A DNA stretch of 64,000 nucleotides. It comes from Treponema sp. GTDB taxonomy: Bacteria; Spirochaetota; Spirochaetia; Treponematales; Treponemataceae. A model generated the notes under the pieces. It worked only from the letters and a program-made list of their open reading frames with translations, had not been told where the DNA came from and did not search any database. The first letter of the stretch is position 1. The number at the start of each line of letters is the position of its first letter. The position numbers were made by a program, and so were the translations under genes. Positions 10,054 to 18,898 of this stretch are shown here, piece after piece. The stretch spans positions 62,001-126,000 of the forward strand of contig JAGBIY010000005.1 in the NCBI GenBank assembly GCA_017934745.1, given 5' to 3'.

Positions 10054-11271
10054 ATGGCAGGTTTAATGTCAAAAGAAAGAATCGTTCGAAAAGAGTATTT
10101 AGAGCGATTAAGAAATCTAAAACACAAGAAGCTCATAAAAATCATCACTGGTATAAGGCGATGTGGTAAGTCCACAGTCATGGAAATGTTCCGGAATGAA
10201 CTTTTGGAAAATGGTGTAGATGAAAATCAGATAATTTTTCTCAATTTTGAAGATTATGACAATAAACACCTTCGAAATCCTGATGAGCTCTATTCATATA
10301 TAAAAGAACGCCTTACGCAAAAAATGAATTACATTTTTCTTGATGAAATTCAGCGTATAGAAAACTTTCCAGAAATTGTCGACAGTCTTTACATAAAAGA
10401 TAATGTGGATATCTATATAACAGGTTCAAATTCTTCTTTGCTTTCCGGTGAAATTGCAACTCTAATAAGCGGGCGATATGTGGAAATAAAAATGCTCCCA
10501 CTTTCGTTTACAGAATTTGTTCAGGCAACAAAACAGGAAAAACAGCTTTCACAAGCTTACAGACAGTATGTTGAGACAAGTTCTTTTCCTTATGTAATAG
10601 AACTTTTGCAAACACCTGATGAAATAAATTCATATCTTGAAGGAATTTATAACACAATTCTGGTGAAGGATATAATCGACAGAAAAAAAATTGCAGATAC
10701 TTTGGTTTTAAAAAGTGTTAGTCAGTTTCTTTTTGATAATATCGGACTGGAACTTTCATCAAAAAGAATTGCGGATACACTTAATTCAAACGGCAGAAAA
10801 TCAGATTCAAAAACAATAGAAAAATATATTACATCGCTTGAAGAAAGTTTTATCGTTTATAAGGCATCCCGCTACAATATAAAAGGCAAAGAATATCTTA
10901 AAAGTCTTGAAAAATACTATGTTTCCGATATTGGTCTAAGAAACTTTATGCTGGGAAAAAAGGCAATGGATGTGGGCCATATTCTTGAAAACATTGTCTA
11001 TCTTGAACTTATTCGCCGCGGCTACGAAGTTTATGTTGGCAAAGTTGATGACATGGAAATAGATTTTGTAGCCCAGAACACACATGGAAATACCTACATT
11101 CAGGTTTCAGCCTCTGTGAGGGATGAAAATACGCTGGCAAGAGAATTAAAGCCTCTTAAAGCAGTTAGAGATAATTATCCCAAAATACTTTTAACCTTAG
11201 ATGATGACCCCGACGGTGACTATGACGGAATAATCCGCAAAAACGCACTGGACTGGCTGATGAATAATTGA
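10054..11271 (+). CDS. DUF4143-type AAA ATPase
   Basis: This 405-residue protein has an N-terminal AAA domain with Walker A GIRRCGKST (residues about 33-41), Walker B YIFLDEIQ near 95-102, and sensor-like TGSNSSLLSGE near 128. The C-terminal third carries the DUF4143 nuclease-like pattern, including MEIDFVA near 345. Family members are abundant, mobile ATPases of unknown cellular role. A second, divergent copy lies at 47364-48650. Here it interrupts the hsdR-hsdM order and is flanked on both sides by the same AT-rich repeat. Start choice is uncertain: the ATG at 10066 (MSKERIV) is also possible, and neither has a clear ribosome site. Confidence 0.85.
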   Translation: MAGLMSKERIVRKEYLERLRNLKHKKLIKIITGIRRCGKSTVMEMFRNELLENGVDENQIIFLNFEDYDNKHLRNPDELYSYIKERLTQKMNYIFLDEIQRIENFPEIVDSLYIKDNVDIYITGSNSSLLSGEIATLISGRYVEIKMLPLSFTEFVQATKQEKQLSQAYRQYVETSSFPYVIELLQTPDEINSYLEGIYNTILVKDIIDRKKIADTLVLKSVSQFLFDNIGLELSSKRIADTLNSNGRKSDSKTIEKYITSLEESFIVYKASRYNIKGKEYLKSLEKYYVSDIGLRNFMLGKKAMDVGHILENIVYLELIRRGYEVYVGKVDDMEIDFVAQNTHGNTYIQVSASVRDENTLARELKPLKAVRDNYPKILLTLDDDPDGDYDGIIRKNALDWLMNN

Positions 11272-11320
11272 TAATGGAAAATTAAGAATGAATAATTTGG
11301 AATGAATAATTGAAAATTGG
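11262..11320 (+). repeat. AT-rich intergenic repeat, copy 2
   Basis: Overlaps the ATPase stop and repeats AATTGATAATGGAAAATTA and GAATGAATAATT units; related to copies at 9938 and 11705. Confidence 0.5.
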
Positions 11321-11350
11321 GAAGTTTTAATTTGTTGGGAGGCGGGGAAC

Positions 11351-11713
11351 TTGGAAAATAATATTATTTTGGATAAGAGCAAGGCTTTTGCGGTACGGAT
11401 AATTAAGTTTTATCAATATCTTTGTGATGAGAAAAAAGAATTTGTATTGTCGAAACAATTATTGCGAAGTGGCACGAGTATTGGGGCTAATGCACGCGAA
11501 AGTAAAAATGCACAAAGCAAAGCAGATTTTATACATAAACTCAGTAAATCATTAAAAGAAGCAGATGAAACGGCTTACTGGATTTAATTATTGATAGAGA
11601 GTGGCATTGTTCAGGAAAATCAAGTCCATGATTTATATGAATCAAATATTGAACTGATAAAAATATTGACATCAATTATAAGAACTTCAAAAAAGGGAGA
11701 AAAAATTAATTGA
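11351..11713 (+). pseudogene. Four-helix-bundle (23S rRNA IVS-type) protein, in-frame stop
   Basis: From a TTG start behind GGGAGGCGGGG, the frame encodes 78 residues with the family signature QLLRSGTSIGANARES and SKADFIHKLSKSLKEADETAYW (TIGR02436/PF05635). It then meets TAA at 11585-11587. The same frame continues past the stop with LLIESGIVQENQ and a plausible helix 4, ending at TGA 11711-11713. The family normally reads YW(L/I)(E/D)LL at this point, so one base change (GAA to TAA) explains the break. The remnant would lack helix 4. The family has no established enzymatic role; this copy sits between hsdR and hsdM as a passenger. Confidence 0.75.
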
Positions 11714-11757
11714 GAATTGATAATGAATAATTTTCAATTTTTAATTATTAATTAACA
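11705..11757 (+). repeat. AT-rich intergenic repeat, copy 3
   Basis: TTGAGAATTGATAATGAATAA units followed by a short AT-only inverted repeat (AATTTTCAATTTTTAATTATTAATT region is partly self-complementary). It ends 2 bp before the hsdM start. Confidence 0.45.
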
Positions 11758-11759
11758 AC

Positions 11760-13172
11760 ATGACAAATCAGGAAATTGTAAGCAAGCTTTGGAATCTTTG
11801 TAACATTCTTCGTGATGATGGAATCACTTATCATCAGTATGTAACGGAATTGACATATATTCTCTTTTTGAAAATGGCAAAAGAGACAAAAACTGAAGAT
11901 ACTATTCCGGAAGAATACCGATGGGATAAACTTGTTGCCCACAGTGGAATAGAACTCAAAAAGTTTTACAAGGAACTGCTTGCCTATTTAGGTGAAAATA
12001 CAAAAGGCCGTGTCCGCGAAATCTATCAGGGCTCAAGCTCAAATATTGACGAGCCGAAAAACCTTGAAAAAATCATCAAGTCAATAAACGAGCTTGACTG
12101 GTATTCCGCAAAAGAAGAGGGCCTGGGAAATCTTTACGAAGGTCTCCTGGAAAAGAACGCAAACGAAAAGAAAAGCGGTGCCGGTCAGTATTTTACCCCA
12201 CGAGTTTTAATCGATGTAATGACACAGCTGATTGCCCCTCAGGTTGGTGAACGCTGCAACGACCCTGCCTGCGGAACATTTGGCTTTATGATTGCGGCAG
12301 ACGCTTATGTAAAAAGCATCAGCGATGATTACTGCGACCTTACCGAAAAACAGGCCGAATTCCAGGTAAAAGAAGCTTTCTCTGGCGGAGAGCTTGTCCA
12401 CGAAACGCACCGTCTTGCGCTTATGAACGCCATGCTCCACAACATCGAAGGAAAAATCGTTCTTGGCGACACCTTGAGCGAGAGCGGAAAAGCCATGACA
12501 GGCTACGACGTTGTCCTCACAAATCCTCCGTTCGGCACGAAGAAAGGCGGCGAGCGCGCGACCCGCGACGACTTTACCTACACCACAAGCAACAAGCAGC
12601 TCAACTTTTTGCAGCACATTTACCGCTCATTAAAAGCAGACGGAAAAGCCAGAGCCGCAGTAGTTCTTCCGGATAACGTTCTTTTTGCAGACGGCGACGG
12701 CGAGAAAATCCGTGTGGACTTGATGAACAAATGCAACCTGCACACGGTTTTGCGCTTGCCGACCGGCATTTTCTACGCTCAGGGCGTAAAGACAAACGTT
12801 CTCTTCTTTACCCGCGGCAAAACAGACGAGGACAACACGAAAGAAGTCTGGTTCTACGACCTTCGCACCAACATGCCAAGCTTCGGAAAAACAAATCCTC
12901 TCAAAAAAGAACATTTTGACGACTTTATAAAAGCCTACACCGCTGAAGATAGAGCTTCTGTAAAAGACGAACGCTGGAACTGCTTTAGTCGCGAAGAGAT
13001 TTCCCAAAAAGGAAACAGCCTTGACCTGGGCCTTATCCGCGACGAGAGCATTCTCGACTACGAAGACCTGCCCGACCCAATCGACAGCGCCCAGGACTGC
13101 ATAGACCAGCTTGAAATGGCCGCCGACCTCATCAAAGAAGTTGTCCGCGAACTTAAAAAGACGGAGAAATGA
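11760..13172 (+). CDS. hsdM: Type I restriction-modification DNA methyltransferase subunit M
   Basis: This 470-residue protein is the N6-adenine methylase of the type I system. The N-terminal HsdM_N helical domain (about 1-130) is followed by the methylase core with GQYFTPR near 148, SAM motif I DPACGTFGF near 171, and catalytic motif IV NPPFGTK near 258. Length is normal. Base composition changes inside the gene: the first 400 bp are AT-rich like the island, the rest is GC-richer, suggesting recombination. No Shine-Dalgarno is visible before the ATG. The stop overlaps the next start (ATGA), so the downstream genes are translationally coupled. Confidence 0.95.
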   Translation: MTNQEIVSKLWNLCNILRDDGITYHQYVTELTYILFLKMAKETKTEDTIPEEYRWDKLVAHSGIELKKFYKELLAYLGENTKGRVREIYQGSSSNIDEPKNLEKIIKSINELDWYSAKEEGLGNLYEGLLEKNANEKKSGAGQYFTPRVLIDVMTQLIAPQVGERCNDPACGTFGFMIAADAYVKSISDDYCDLTEKQAEFQVKEAFSGGELVHETHRLALMNAMLHNIEGKIVLGDTLSESGKAMTGYDVVLTNPPFGTKKGGERATRDDFTYTTSNKQLNFLQHIYRSLKADGKARAAVVLPDNVLFADGDGEKIRVDLMNKCNLHTVLRLPTGIFYAQGVKTNVLFFTRGKTDEDNTKEVWFYDLRTNMPSFGKTNPLKKEHFDDFIKAYTAEDRASVKDERWNCFSREEISQKGNSLDLGLIRDESILDYEDLPDPIDSAQDCIDQLEMAADLIKEVVRELKKTEK

Positions 13173-13792
13173 TAATGAAGAAAAGAGAAAAAAAACAAAA
13201 AATAAAGGATACTCGGCCTTTCTCTCAAAGACATCCAAAATGGAATTTTTTCTTTGGATTAATTATTTTAATTCTTTTAGGTATTGGGGCTTACTTTCTC
13301 GTAAAATTAGTTGGAACAGGAATTCTAAAATTTATAAAAGCTCTAATAGAAGTATCATCAAAATTAGATGCTGTAATCATTGTTGCATTAATTACAGCCT
13401 TATTTACTATACTTTCGGGTATTGTATCAAAAATTTTTGATTTTAAACAAAAAAGAAGAGAATATCTTTTTCAAAAACGTGAAGAACCATATGCCGAATT
13501 TATAAATGTATATTACAAAATGCAGGAAAAAGTATCAAAGCATGAAGAATATAAACCAGAAGAAATGTTTGAAGATATTCAAAAGTTTCAAAAGAAATTA
13601 ATGTTATGGGGATCTAAACGTGTTGTAAAAGCTTGGATTTCTTATAGAAAAAATGTTTCTCCCGATGGATCAAACGCACTTTTGTATATGGAAAATATTT
13701 TGTATGCCATAAGAAAAGATATGGGATATAGAAATTTAGGTAAAGGTAAATTACTTTCAATGTCAATAAATGATTTCCTATTTCAAAAATAA
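13169..13792 (+). CDS. Two-TM protein of unknown function between hsdM and hsdS
   Basis: This 207-residue protein is not recognised. A basic N-terminus of about 25 residues is followed by two transmembrane segments (about residues 27-50 and 66-92), then a soluble, basic, helical C-terminal region of about 110 residues (FKQKRREYLFQKREEPYAEF onward). The start overlaps the hsdM stop by 4 bp; the ATG at 13175 is an alternative. Very AT-rich codon use differs from the 3' half of hsdM and the middle of hsdS, so it looks like a later insertion into the hsdM-hsdS junction. Its position and two-TM-plus-soluble layout resemble accessory membrane proteins of defence loci, but no function is claimed. 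Confidence 0.7.
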   Translation: MIMKKREKKQKIKDTRPFSQRHPKWNFFFGLIILILLGIGAYFLVKLVGTGILKFIKALIEVSSKLDAVIIVALITALFTILSGIVSKIFDFKQKRREYLFQKREEPYAEFINVYYKMQEKVSKHEEYKPEEMFEDIQKFQKKLMLWGSKRVVKAWISYRKNVSPDGSNALLYMENILYAIRKDMGYRNLGKGKLLSMSINDFLFQK

Positions 13793-13810
13793 TATTTATC
13801 GAGGTCTTTT

Positions 13811-14983
13811 ATGGATTACGAATTACCAGTCGGTTGGAAGTGGTGTAAGCAAAATGAAGTATGTCGGCTTACAGACGGAGAAAAGAAAACAGATGTTTCA
13901 TACCCGTATCTCGAGGTAAAATATTTACGTGGAAATAAAGAAAAAGATTTTGTTACTTCTGGAAAATTCATTAAAGCAGGAACAAAAGTAATCTTAGTTG
14001 ATGGTGAAAACTCAGGTGAAGTTTTTACTGTTCCCGAAGACGGTTATATGGGTAGTACATTTAAAGCCTTGTCTATTCAAAATGTTGATGAAAAATATTT
14101 ACAGTTTTTTATTCAGACAAAGAAAGATTTATACAGGAACAACAAAAAGGGTTCTGCTATTCCACATTTGAATAAAGATTTATTCTTTAATATGCCTTTT
14201 CCTCTCCCTCCAACACTCACCGAACAACAGCGCATTGTCTCGCGCATAGAATCGCTCTTCACGAAGCTCGATGAGGCGAAAGACAAGGCGCAGTCCGTGG
14301 TGGACGGCTTCGAACTCCGGCGCGCGGCGGTTCTGCACAAGGCGTTCACCGGCGAGCTTACGGCGAAATGGCGCAAAGACACGGTGAGCGATGATAGCTG
14401 GGAAGAAAAAACGATAGGGGAATGTTGTACCGTTGTTAGAGGAGGTTCGCCAAGACCTGCAGGAGACCCAAAATATTATGACGGAACTATTCCTTTTATG
14501 AAAGTTGCAGATATTACTGGTAATGATTCAAAGTATGTATGCTCAACACAGTTTACGATAAAAGAAGCAGGACTTCATAAAACTCGTATGGTCGAGCCTG
14601 ATACTTTGTTGTTGACAAATAGCGGAGCTACATTAGGAGTTCCTGCAATAACAAAAATCAAGACGACGTTTAATGACGGTATTGCGGCATTTTTGAATTT
14701 ACCAAAAGAAAGTAATCTATATTTTTACTACTTTTTTACATCAAAAACTACAGAGTTACGAGCTATAAATATGGGTGCTGCTCAACCAAATTTAAATATT
14801 GATATTATAAAAAGCATTACAATCCCTGTTCCCACGCTCGCCGAACAGCAGGAAATCGTCCGCATCCTCGACACTGTGCTAGAAAAAGAAACCCGTGCCA
14901 AAGAAGCCACCCAAACCGTCCTAGATCAAATCGCCCTGCTAAAAAAATCAATATTGGCGAGGGCGTTTAGAGGGGAGTTGTAA
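13811..14983 (+). CDS. hsdS: Type I restriction-modification specificity subunit S
   Basis: This 390-residue protein sets the DNA target of the type I system. It has the usual two halves: target recognition domain 1 (about 1-130), a conserved helical spacer (TLTEQQRIVSRIESLFTKLDEA, about 135-185), target recognition domain 2 (about 195-335), and a second spacer (TLAEQQEIVRILDTVLEKE to the end). The spacer DNA at about 14210-14395 is clearly GC-richer than both recognition domains, a mosaic that fits domain exchange. The ribosome site GAGG lies 10 bp before the ATG. It forms a unit with hsdM and hsdR. Confidence 0.93.
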   Translation: MDYELPVGWKWCKQNEVCRLTDGEKKTDVSYPYLEVKYLRGNKEKDFVTSGKFIKAGTKVILVDGENSGEVFTVPEDGYMGSTFKALSIQNVDEKYLQFFIQTKKDLYRNNKKGSAIPHLNKDLFFNMPFPLPPTLTEQQRIVSRIESLFTKLDEAKDKAQSVVDGFELRRAAVLHKAFTGELTAKWRKDTVSDDSWEEKTIGECCTVVRGGSPRPAGDPKYYDGTIPFMKVADITGNDSKYVCSTQFTIKEAGLHKTRMVEPDTLLLTNSGATLGVPAITKIKTTFNDGIAAFLNLPKESNLYFYYFFTSKTTELRAINMGAAQPNLNIDIIKSITIPVPTLAEQQEIVRILDTVLEKETRAKEATQTVLDQIALLKKSILARAFRGEL

Positions 14984-14984
14984 T

Positions 14985-15710
14985 ATGCAAGATAACGAAA
15001 ATGCAGATTATTCAGCAACAAATGAACTCATAGAAGCTGTAAATTCTAATCTTTTGGAAACAGCAATTGATTTATCACAAATAGATTTAAAAGCGTCGAT
15101 TGAGGCACTGACAGGAAAAGAATCTATACTAACTGATATTCCTGTTTTGAAATGGATTATTTCTGGAGGAAAAATTCTCTCAAATATTTCAACCATTCAT
15201 TCAATTCGGAAGTTTTATGCATTTATTATGCCTATAAAAGATAGCGGAATATTTGAAAACGAGGATTGTAAAGAAAAACTAGAAGGAATATGCGGCTCTA
15301 AAAAGAAACTAAATTTTGTGATTGAACAGACTTTGTTTTCTTTGGATAAATATAATGCCGAAATAAAAGCAAAATGGCTTGCAAAAATGTTTGTTGCAAC
15401 TTTTAAGGAAAAGAAATTTTCAGTTGATGAATATAATGCAATCCAATTTTCGATAAACTCCTTAAATCCAATCACAAGCATTTCTGCTTTGAAAATATAT
15501 TATCAATGCAGAAATAATTCTCGAAAAAAAGAAAATTATGATAAGGATTTGGAATTAAAACGAGCCAATGCTGATTTTTCACCGTTAGTCTTGTCGGGAT
15601 TTTTACATTTACCCAAAGGTGGAACATTCTGCGATAATCCTGCTGGTGCGTTTATTAATGATTTAGGAATTAGGTTTTATGAAAATATAATTTTGGATAT
15701 GAAAGTCTAA
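14985..15710 (+). CDS. Unrecognised defence-island protein
   Basis: This 241-residue protein starts 1 bp after the hsdS stop, so it is very likely read with hsdS. It is mostly alpha-helical by residue pattern. A hydrophobic stretch at about residues 44-62 (DIPVLKWIISGGKILSN) may be membrane-associated. The C-terminal part (SPLVLSGFLHLPKGGTFCD, then a Leu-Gly-Ile-Arg-Phe end) has a winged-helix-like look. No catalytic motif is visible and I do not assign a family; a DUF4393/Abi-alpha-like relationship is a weak guess. Base composition is AT-rich like the flanking hamA. Confidence 0.6.
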   Translation: MQDNENADYSATNELIEAVNSNLLETAIDLSQIDLKASIEALTGKESILTDIPVLKWIISGGKILSNISTIHSIRKFYAFIMPIKDSGIFENEDCKEKLEGICGSKKKLNFVIEQTLFSLDKYNAEIKAKWLAKMFVATFKEKKFSVDEYNAIQFSINSLNPITSISALKIYYQCRNNSRKKENYDKDLELKRANADFSPLVLSGFLHLPKGGTFCDNPAGAFINDLGIRFYENIILDMKV

Positions 15711-15764
15711 TTGGTTTTGAATTTCAAAGTTTTTATTGCGGAGATAGGAGATTAGTAATTAATC

Positions 15765-16481
15765 ATGAAAATTCTCAAAAGTGTGCAATTGGATGTTTCA
15801 AAAATCTCAACAACTTGTAAAGCATATCTTTTTATTATTGAAATAGATGACGTATCTCAAAATGCATCAGAATTAATAAACATTCTGAATGATAAAACGT
15901 GGTTATCTAAATTGGATTTTCTTTCAAGAAGTAATTTTGAAGAATGTGCAAAAACAACAATTAAAAAAATGTTATCGATATTTAATGATACTCAAACAAC
16001 AAACTCAATAAAAGATGAATTTGGAGAGTATATGGTGTCGATGAATGCTCAAAGGACTCTCCAATCAGAATTGCAACATGTTCCAATTACATTGTCAGAG
16101 ATTTGGGGAAAGAAAAAAAGTGGGAATCCAGGTTTCGATTTTCATACTTATGATGAGAGAAATGATTTAGTAACTTTTGGAGAAGCAAAATATAATAGCA
16201 ACGGAACTTCATTAAAGATTGCAGTGGAACAGATTAATCGTTTTATTACAGAATCGCCTAATAAAGATAAAATTGATACGAATGACCTAAGAGCTCTAGG
16301 TATCTCACAATCTGCACTATGCAAAATCTACACAGATAATGAAAGGAATCTTGCGGCGGCTTTCTCGTTAGTTGGAAGTATCGAAAAGTTTGATATTGAT
16401 TATTATTTGAAACAATATTATATAAAACAACTTCTACAAGAAAAGAATGAGATTTACTTTATAGGGGTAAAAAGTAAATGA
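15765..16481 (+). CDS. hamA: Hachiman-like HamA nuclease (DUF1837)
   Basis: This 238-residue protein matches the HamA/AbpA pattern. It has an N-terminal alpha/beta region, FGEYMVS near residue 88, and then a PD-(D/E)XK-like site: GFDFHTYD with Asp125, followed by GEAKYN with Glu140 and Lys142. In Hachiman, HamA is the DNA-degrading effector held in check by the HamB helicase. The gene directly precedes a helicase gene and overlaps it by 4 bp (ATGA), as expected for hamAB. The ribosome site lies in GGAGATAGGAGATTAG. The assignment rests on the nuclease motif, the size and the helicase partner; AbpAB is a closely related alternative name. Confidence 0.75.
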   Translation: MKILKSVQLDVSKISTTCKAYLFIIEIDDVSQNASELINILNDKTWLSKLDFLSRSNFEECAKTTIKKMLSIFNDTQTTNSIKDEFGEYMVSMNAQRTLQSELQHVPITLSEIWGKKKSGNPGFDFHTYDERNDLVTFGEAKYNSNGTSLKIAVEQINRFITESPNKDKIDTNDLRALGISQSALCKIYTDNERNLAAAFSLVGSIEKFDIDYYLKQYYIKQLLQEKNEIYFIGVKSK

Positions 16482-17402
16482 ATAAAATCCAACAAATATT
16501 TGAGAATCAAGCTAATGCGGAGCAAATTATAACTGAAATTATAAATTCAATTCATAATAATGGACCAATCAATGGAGAAGAGCTAGAATTCTTAGCAATC
16601 ATAAAAGAAAAATACCCTGAATTATTCGACAAGTACGAAAATGATATCTTATTTCTTCTTGGATTGTTTTATAAAACAGAAGCTCCATCTGATGTAATTT
16701 CATTGTTATATAATTCATACAAAGATAAGATTAAAGAATTAACAGGAAAAACTTATACACCAATTCAAGCACAGATATATAAAAATATACTGGATAATAC
16801 AATTTATTCATTTTCTGCTCCTACTAGTGCCGGAAAATCACACTTATTACGAGATCTTTTAGATAAGATAAAAAATGATATTGTAATTGTGGTTCCATCA
16901 AGATCATTAATAGGCGAGTATTTAATTCTGCTTAGAGAACACTATAAGGATGATAGTAGTGTATTAATATTAGAGTTTGTTGATGATATTAATAAACTGA
17001 AAACGAGAAAGAGGGTTTTTGTTTTAACTCCAGAGAGAGTTAATGAAATATATAAATATGATTTTGATATAGGTTTGTTTATATTTGATGAAGCTCAACT
17101 AGCAGATGACAGAAGACGAGGAGTTAATTTTGAAAGAATCGTAAAGAAGAGTGAAAAAAGGTATCCTAAGGCAAAGAAAATATTTGCTCATCCTTTTGTT
17201 GATAATCCTCAAGCAATTTATGATAAATTCAATTTACAACAAAAAAGAGTAAGTGATTCCTTTAAGCAATCTACAGTTGGAAAAATATTTTTAATTAAAG
17301 ATGAAAATCAATATGTATGTTTTAATCCCTATAAACAAGATGGACATCATAAAAAGAATCTAATACTGCTACCAGGAGATAATGATTTTATTGCAAACCT
17401 TA

Positions 17403-17410
17403 TAAAAGAA
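17403..17410 (+). repeat. Target-site duplication, left copy
   Basis: TAAAAGAA immediately left of the transposon; identical to 20724-20731. Eight bases is the usual duplication length of the IS1595 family. Confidence 0.92.
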
Positions 17411-17435
17411 CGGAATTATCCCCTCACGCACTTAT
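17411..17435 (+). repeat. Transposon left terminal inverted repeat
   Basis: Begins CGGAATTATCCCCTCA and continues CGCACTTAT; matches the inverted right end except at two central positions and the last base. The tnpB stop codon (17432-17434) lies inside it. Confidence 0.9.
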
Positions 17436-17560
17436 AATGTAAGGACATTCTGACCGTCGCCAGTCAAATTTTCTGTTTCATCGGACGCTCCAACTATAGC
17501 CAATGCTAAACTGGCTAAGTCTTCCACACCCTCCACAGACCTAAATTCGGACACTCCTTG
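17411..17560 (-). ncRNA. Putative omega (right-end) RNA scaffold of TnpB
   Basis: In IS200/IS605 and IS607 elements the guide RNA of TnpB derives from the 3' end of tnpB plus the adjoining transposon end, with the guide copied from flanking DNA. Here the corresponding stretch is the last ~130 bp of tnpB and the 25-bp terminal repeat. I infer this by position only; no covariance model was run and the 5' limit is arbitrary. The guide would begin TTCTTTTATAAGG, reading out into hamB. Confidence 0.3.
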
Positions 17561-18802
17561 CCCTACGTTTTTTATTGCATTTTGTTTTAAATTGATGGCT
17601 GCGTTTATGTCCCTAACGTGTTCAGTTCCACATTCAGGACAAACCCAAGAACGAATACTTAAATTTTTCGTAATTAGATTCTTGAATCCACAACAATGAC
17701 AAATCTGACTTGAAGCAAAGAACCTGTCTGCCTTGATTACCTGGCAGTTGTTTTCGTTCAGAGAACTTTTCCAAAGCAGTTTATTTACGAAATTTCCCCA
17801 CGAGGCATCACCATAATTCTTTGCGTTCCTGCTAAACTTCATCATGCCTTTCAAATTCAAATCTTCGATTCCTATAACTTGATAATTTGAAACTAATCTT
17901 TTTGTTTCCTTTTCAATCCAATCATTACGACATTCTGCAATGTAATGTTCCATACGAGCAACTTTTACACGAACTTTTTCACGATTGTTTGAACCGATTT
18001 GCTTACGCATTAAGCGTCTTTGAAGTTTAGTAAGTTTTTTGAGATTTGCTTGTTTTTGTGCAACATAGCCATAATCTTTTCCAGATGAACCATCTGAATC
18101 TATGTAAAAATCTGCTGGGCTGAAATCTAGTCCGATGGCTTGGTTTTCGCCACCTTCGTAAGATTTCGCTTTATGGCAGTATTCTCTTTCAAAAAGTAGA
18201 ACGGCATAATACTCGCCAGCAGGATTTTTTCTTATTGTAATTGATTTCAAATCTGCACCGTCACGCAAAAAGAAATCGAGTTTTCCTTTTTTGTTTCCGC
18301 TATGACGGAATTTCACTTCGCCGAGTTTCGGCACTTTGATTTTCCTTTCATTCCAGTTCAAACCGACATTCATACATTCGCGGTAGCTGAAATCGTGAGA
18401 TTTCTTTGATTTAAATTTCGGTTTTCCGACTTGACTTCCCGCTCTTGTGCCTTTTACGGAAGCAAAGAAATTCTTGTAAGCTGCTTCGGCAAACATAGTG
18501 GCAGAACATAACGCTTGTGAAGACACTTCCACCAAATAAGGAAATTTCTGTTTCATTTCTTTTTCCGAGCTGAAATGAGCTGTTTTCCATAAAGCTTTAT
18601 GTTCTTCAGGTTTGGCAGGCTTAATTACAGTTTCGTAGAATTGATTTCTTTCAAAAAGACGGTTGTTATAGATTTGACGGACACAACCAAAAGTTTTTTC
18701 GATTAAAACTTTCTGTTCCGTAGATGGGTAAATTCGTAATTTTAATGCTCTATGCTGAGTTTCACCACAGATTACTAACTTATTAGACATAATCAAAAAC
18801 AT
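17432..18802 (-). CDS. tnpB: TnpB RNA-guided nuclease (IS605 OrfB family), transposon passenger
   Basis: This 456-residue protein has the OrfB helix-turn-helix N-terminus (ALKLRIYPSTEQ, FGCVRQIYNNRL), the RuvC-like D-E-D triad intact as GLDFSP (Asp226), GIEDLNL (Glu313) and RDINAAI (Asp398), and a zinc ribbon CHCCG/CPEC (Cys368/371 and 388/391). By family it is an omega-RNA-guided DNA nuclease that cuts targets beside a short T-rich motif. There is no IS200-type TnpA (Y1 transposase) in the window; the gene sits as the last gene of an IS1595 element and its TAA stop lies in the element's terminal inverted repeat. The start may be Met1 or Met5 (18790). Confidence 0.93.
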   Translation of the reverse strand: MFLIMSNKLVICGETQHRALKLRIYPSTEQKVLIEKTFGCVRQIYNNRLFERNQFYETVIKPAKPEEHKALWKTAHFSSEKEMKQKFPYLVEVSSQALCSATMFAEAAYKNFFASVKGTRAGSQVGKPKFKSKKSHDFSYRECMNVGLNWNERKIKVPKLGEVKFRHSGNKKGKLDFFLRDGADLKSITIRKNPAGEYYAVLLFEREYCHKAKSYEGGENQAIGLDFSPADFYIDSDGSSGKDYGYVAQKQANLKKLTKLQRRLMRKQIGSNNREKVRVKVARMEHYIAECRNDWIEKETKRLVSNYQVIGIEDLNLKGMMKFSRNAKNYGDASWGNFVNKLLWKSSLNENNCQVIKADRFFASSQICHCCGFKNLITKNLSIRSWVCPECGTEHVRDINAAINLKQNAIKNVGQGVSEFRSVEGVEDLASLALAIVGASDETENLTGDGQNVLTL

Positions 18803-18832
18803 TCCTTTTGGTTGTGTTTAGAAAGAAGTCAG

Positions 18833-18866
18833 AATTCGCAGTTCTGGCTTTTTTCGTTTCTAATTA
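18833..18866 (+). terminator. Possible hairpin between passenger genes
   Basis: An imperfect stem (GTCAGAA with TTCTGGC) followed by six T on the plus strand; on the minus strand, in which the transposon genes run, it is a hairpin without a T tract. It may limit read-through from outside into the transposase genes. Confidence 0.3.
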
Positions 18867-18898
18867 GTTAGTAGAAGAGAATTCGAAAACCTCTTTTT

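Noticed and set aside
17432..18802. tnpB as an independent IS605-type insertion
   Set aside because: No TnpA gene and no room for an IS605 right end: the tnpB stop is inside the IS1595 terminal repeat, and the single 8-bp duplication encloses the whole unit.
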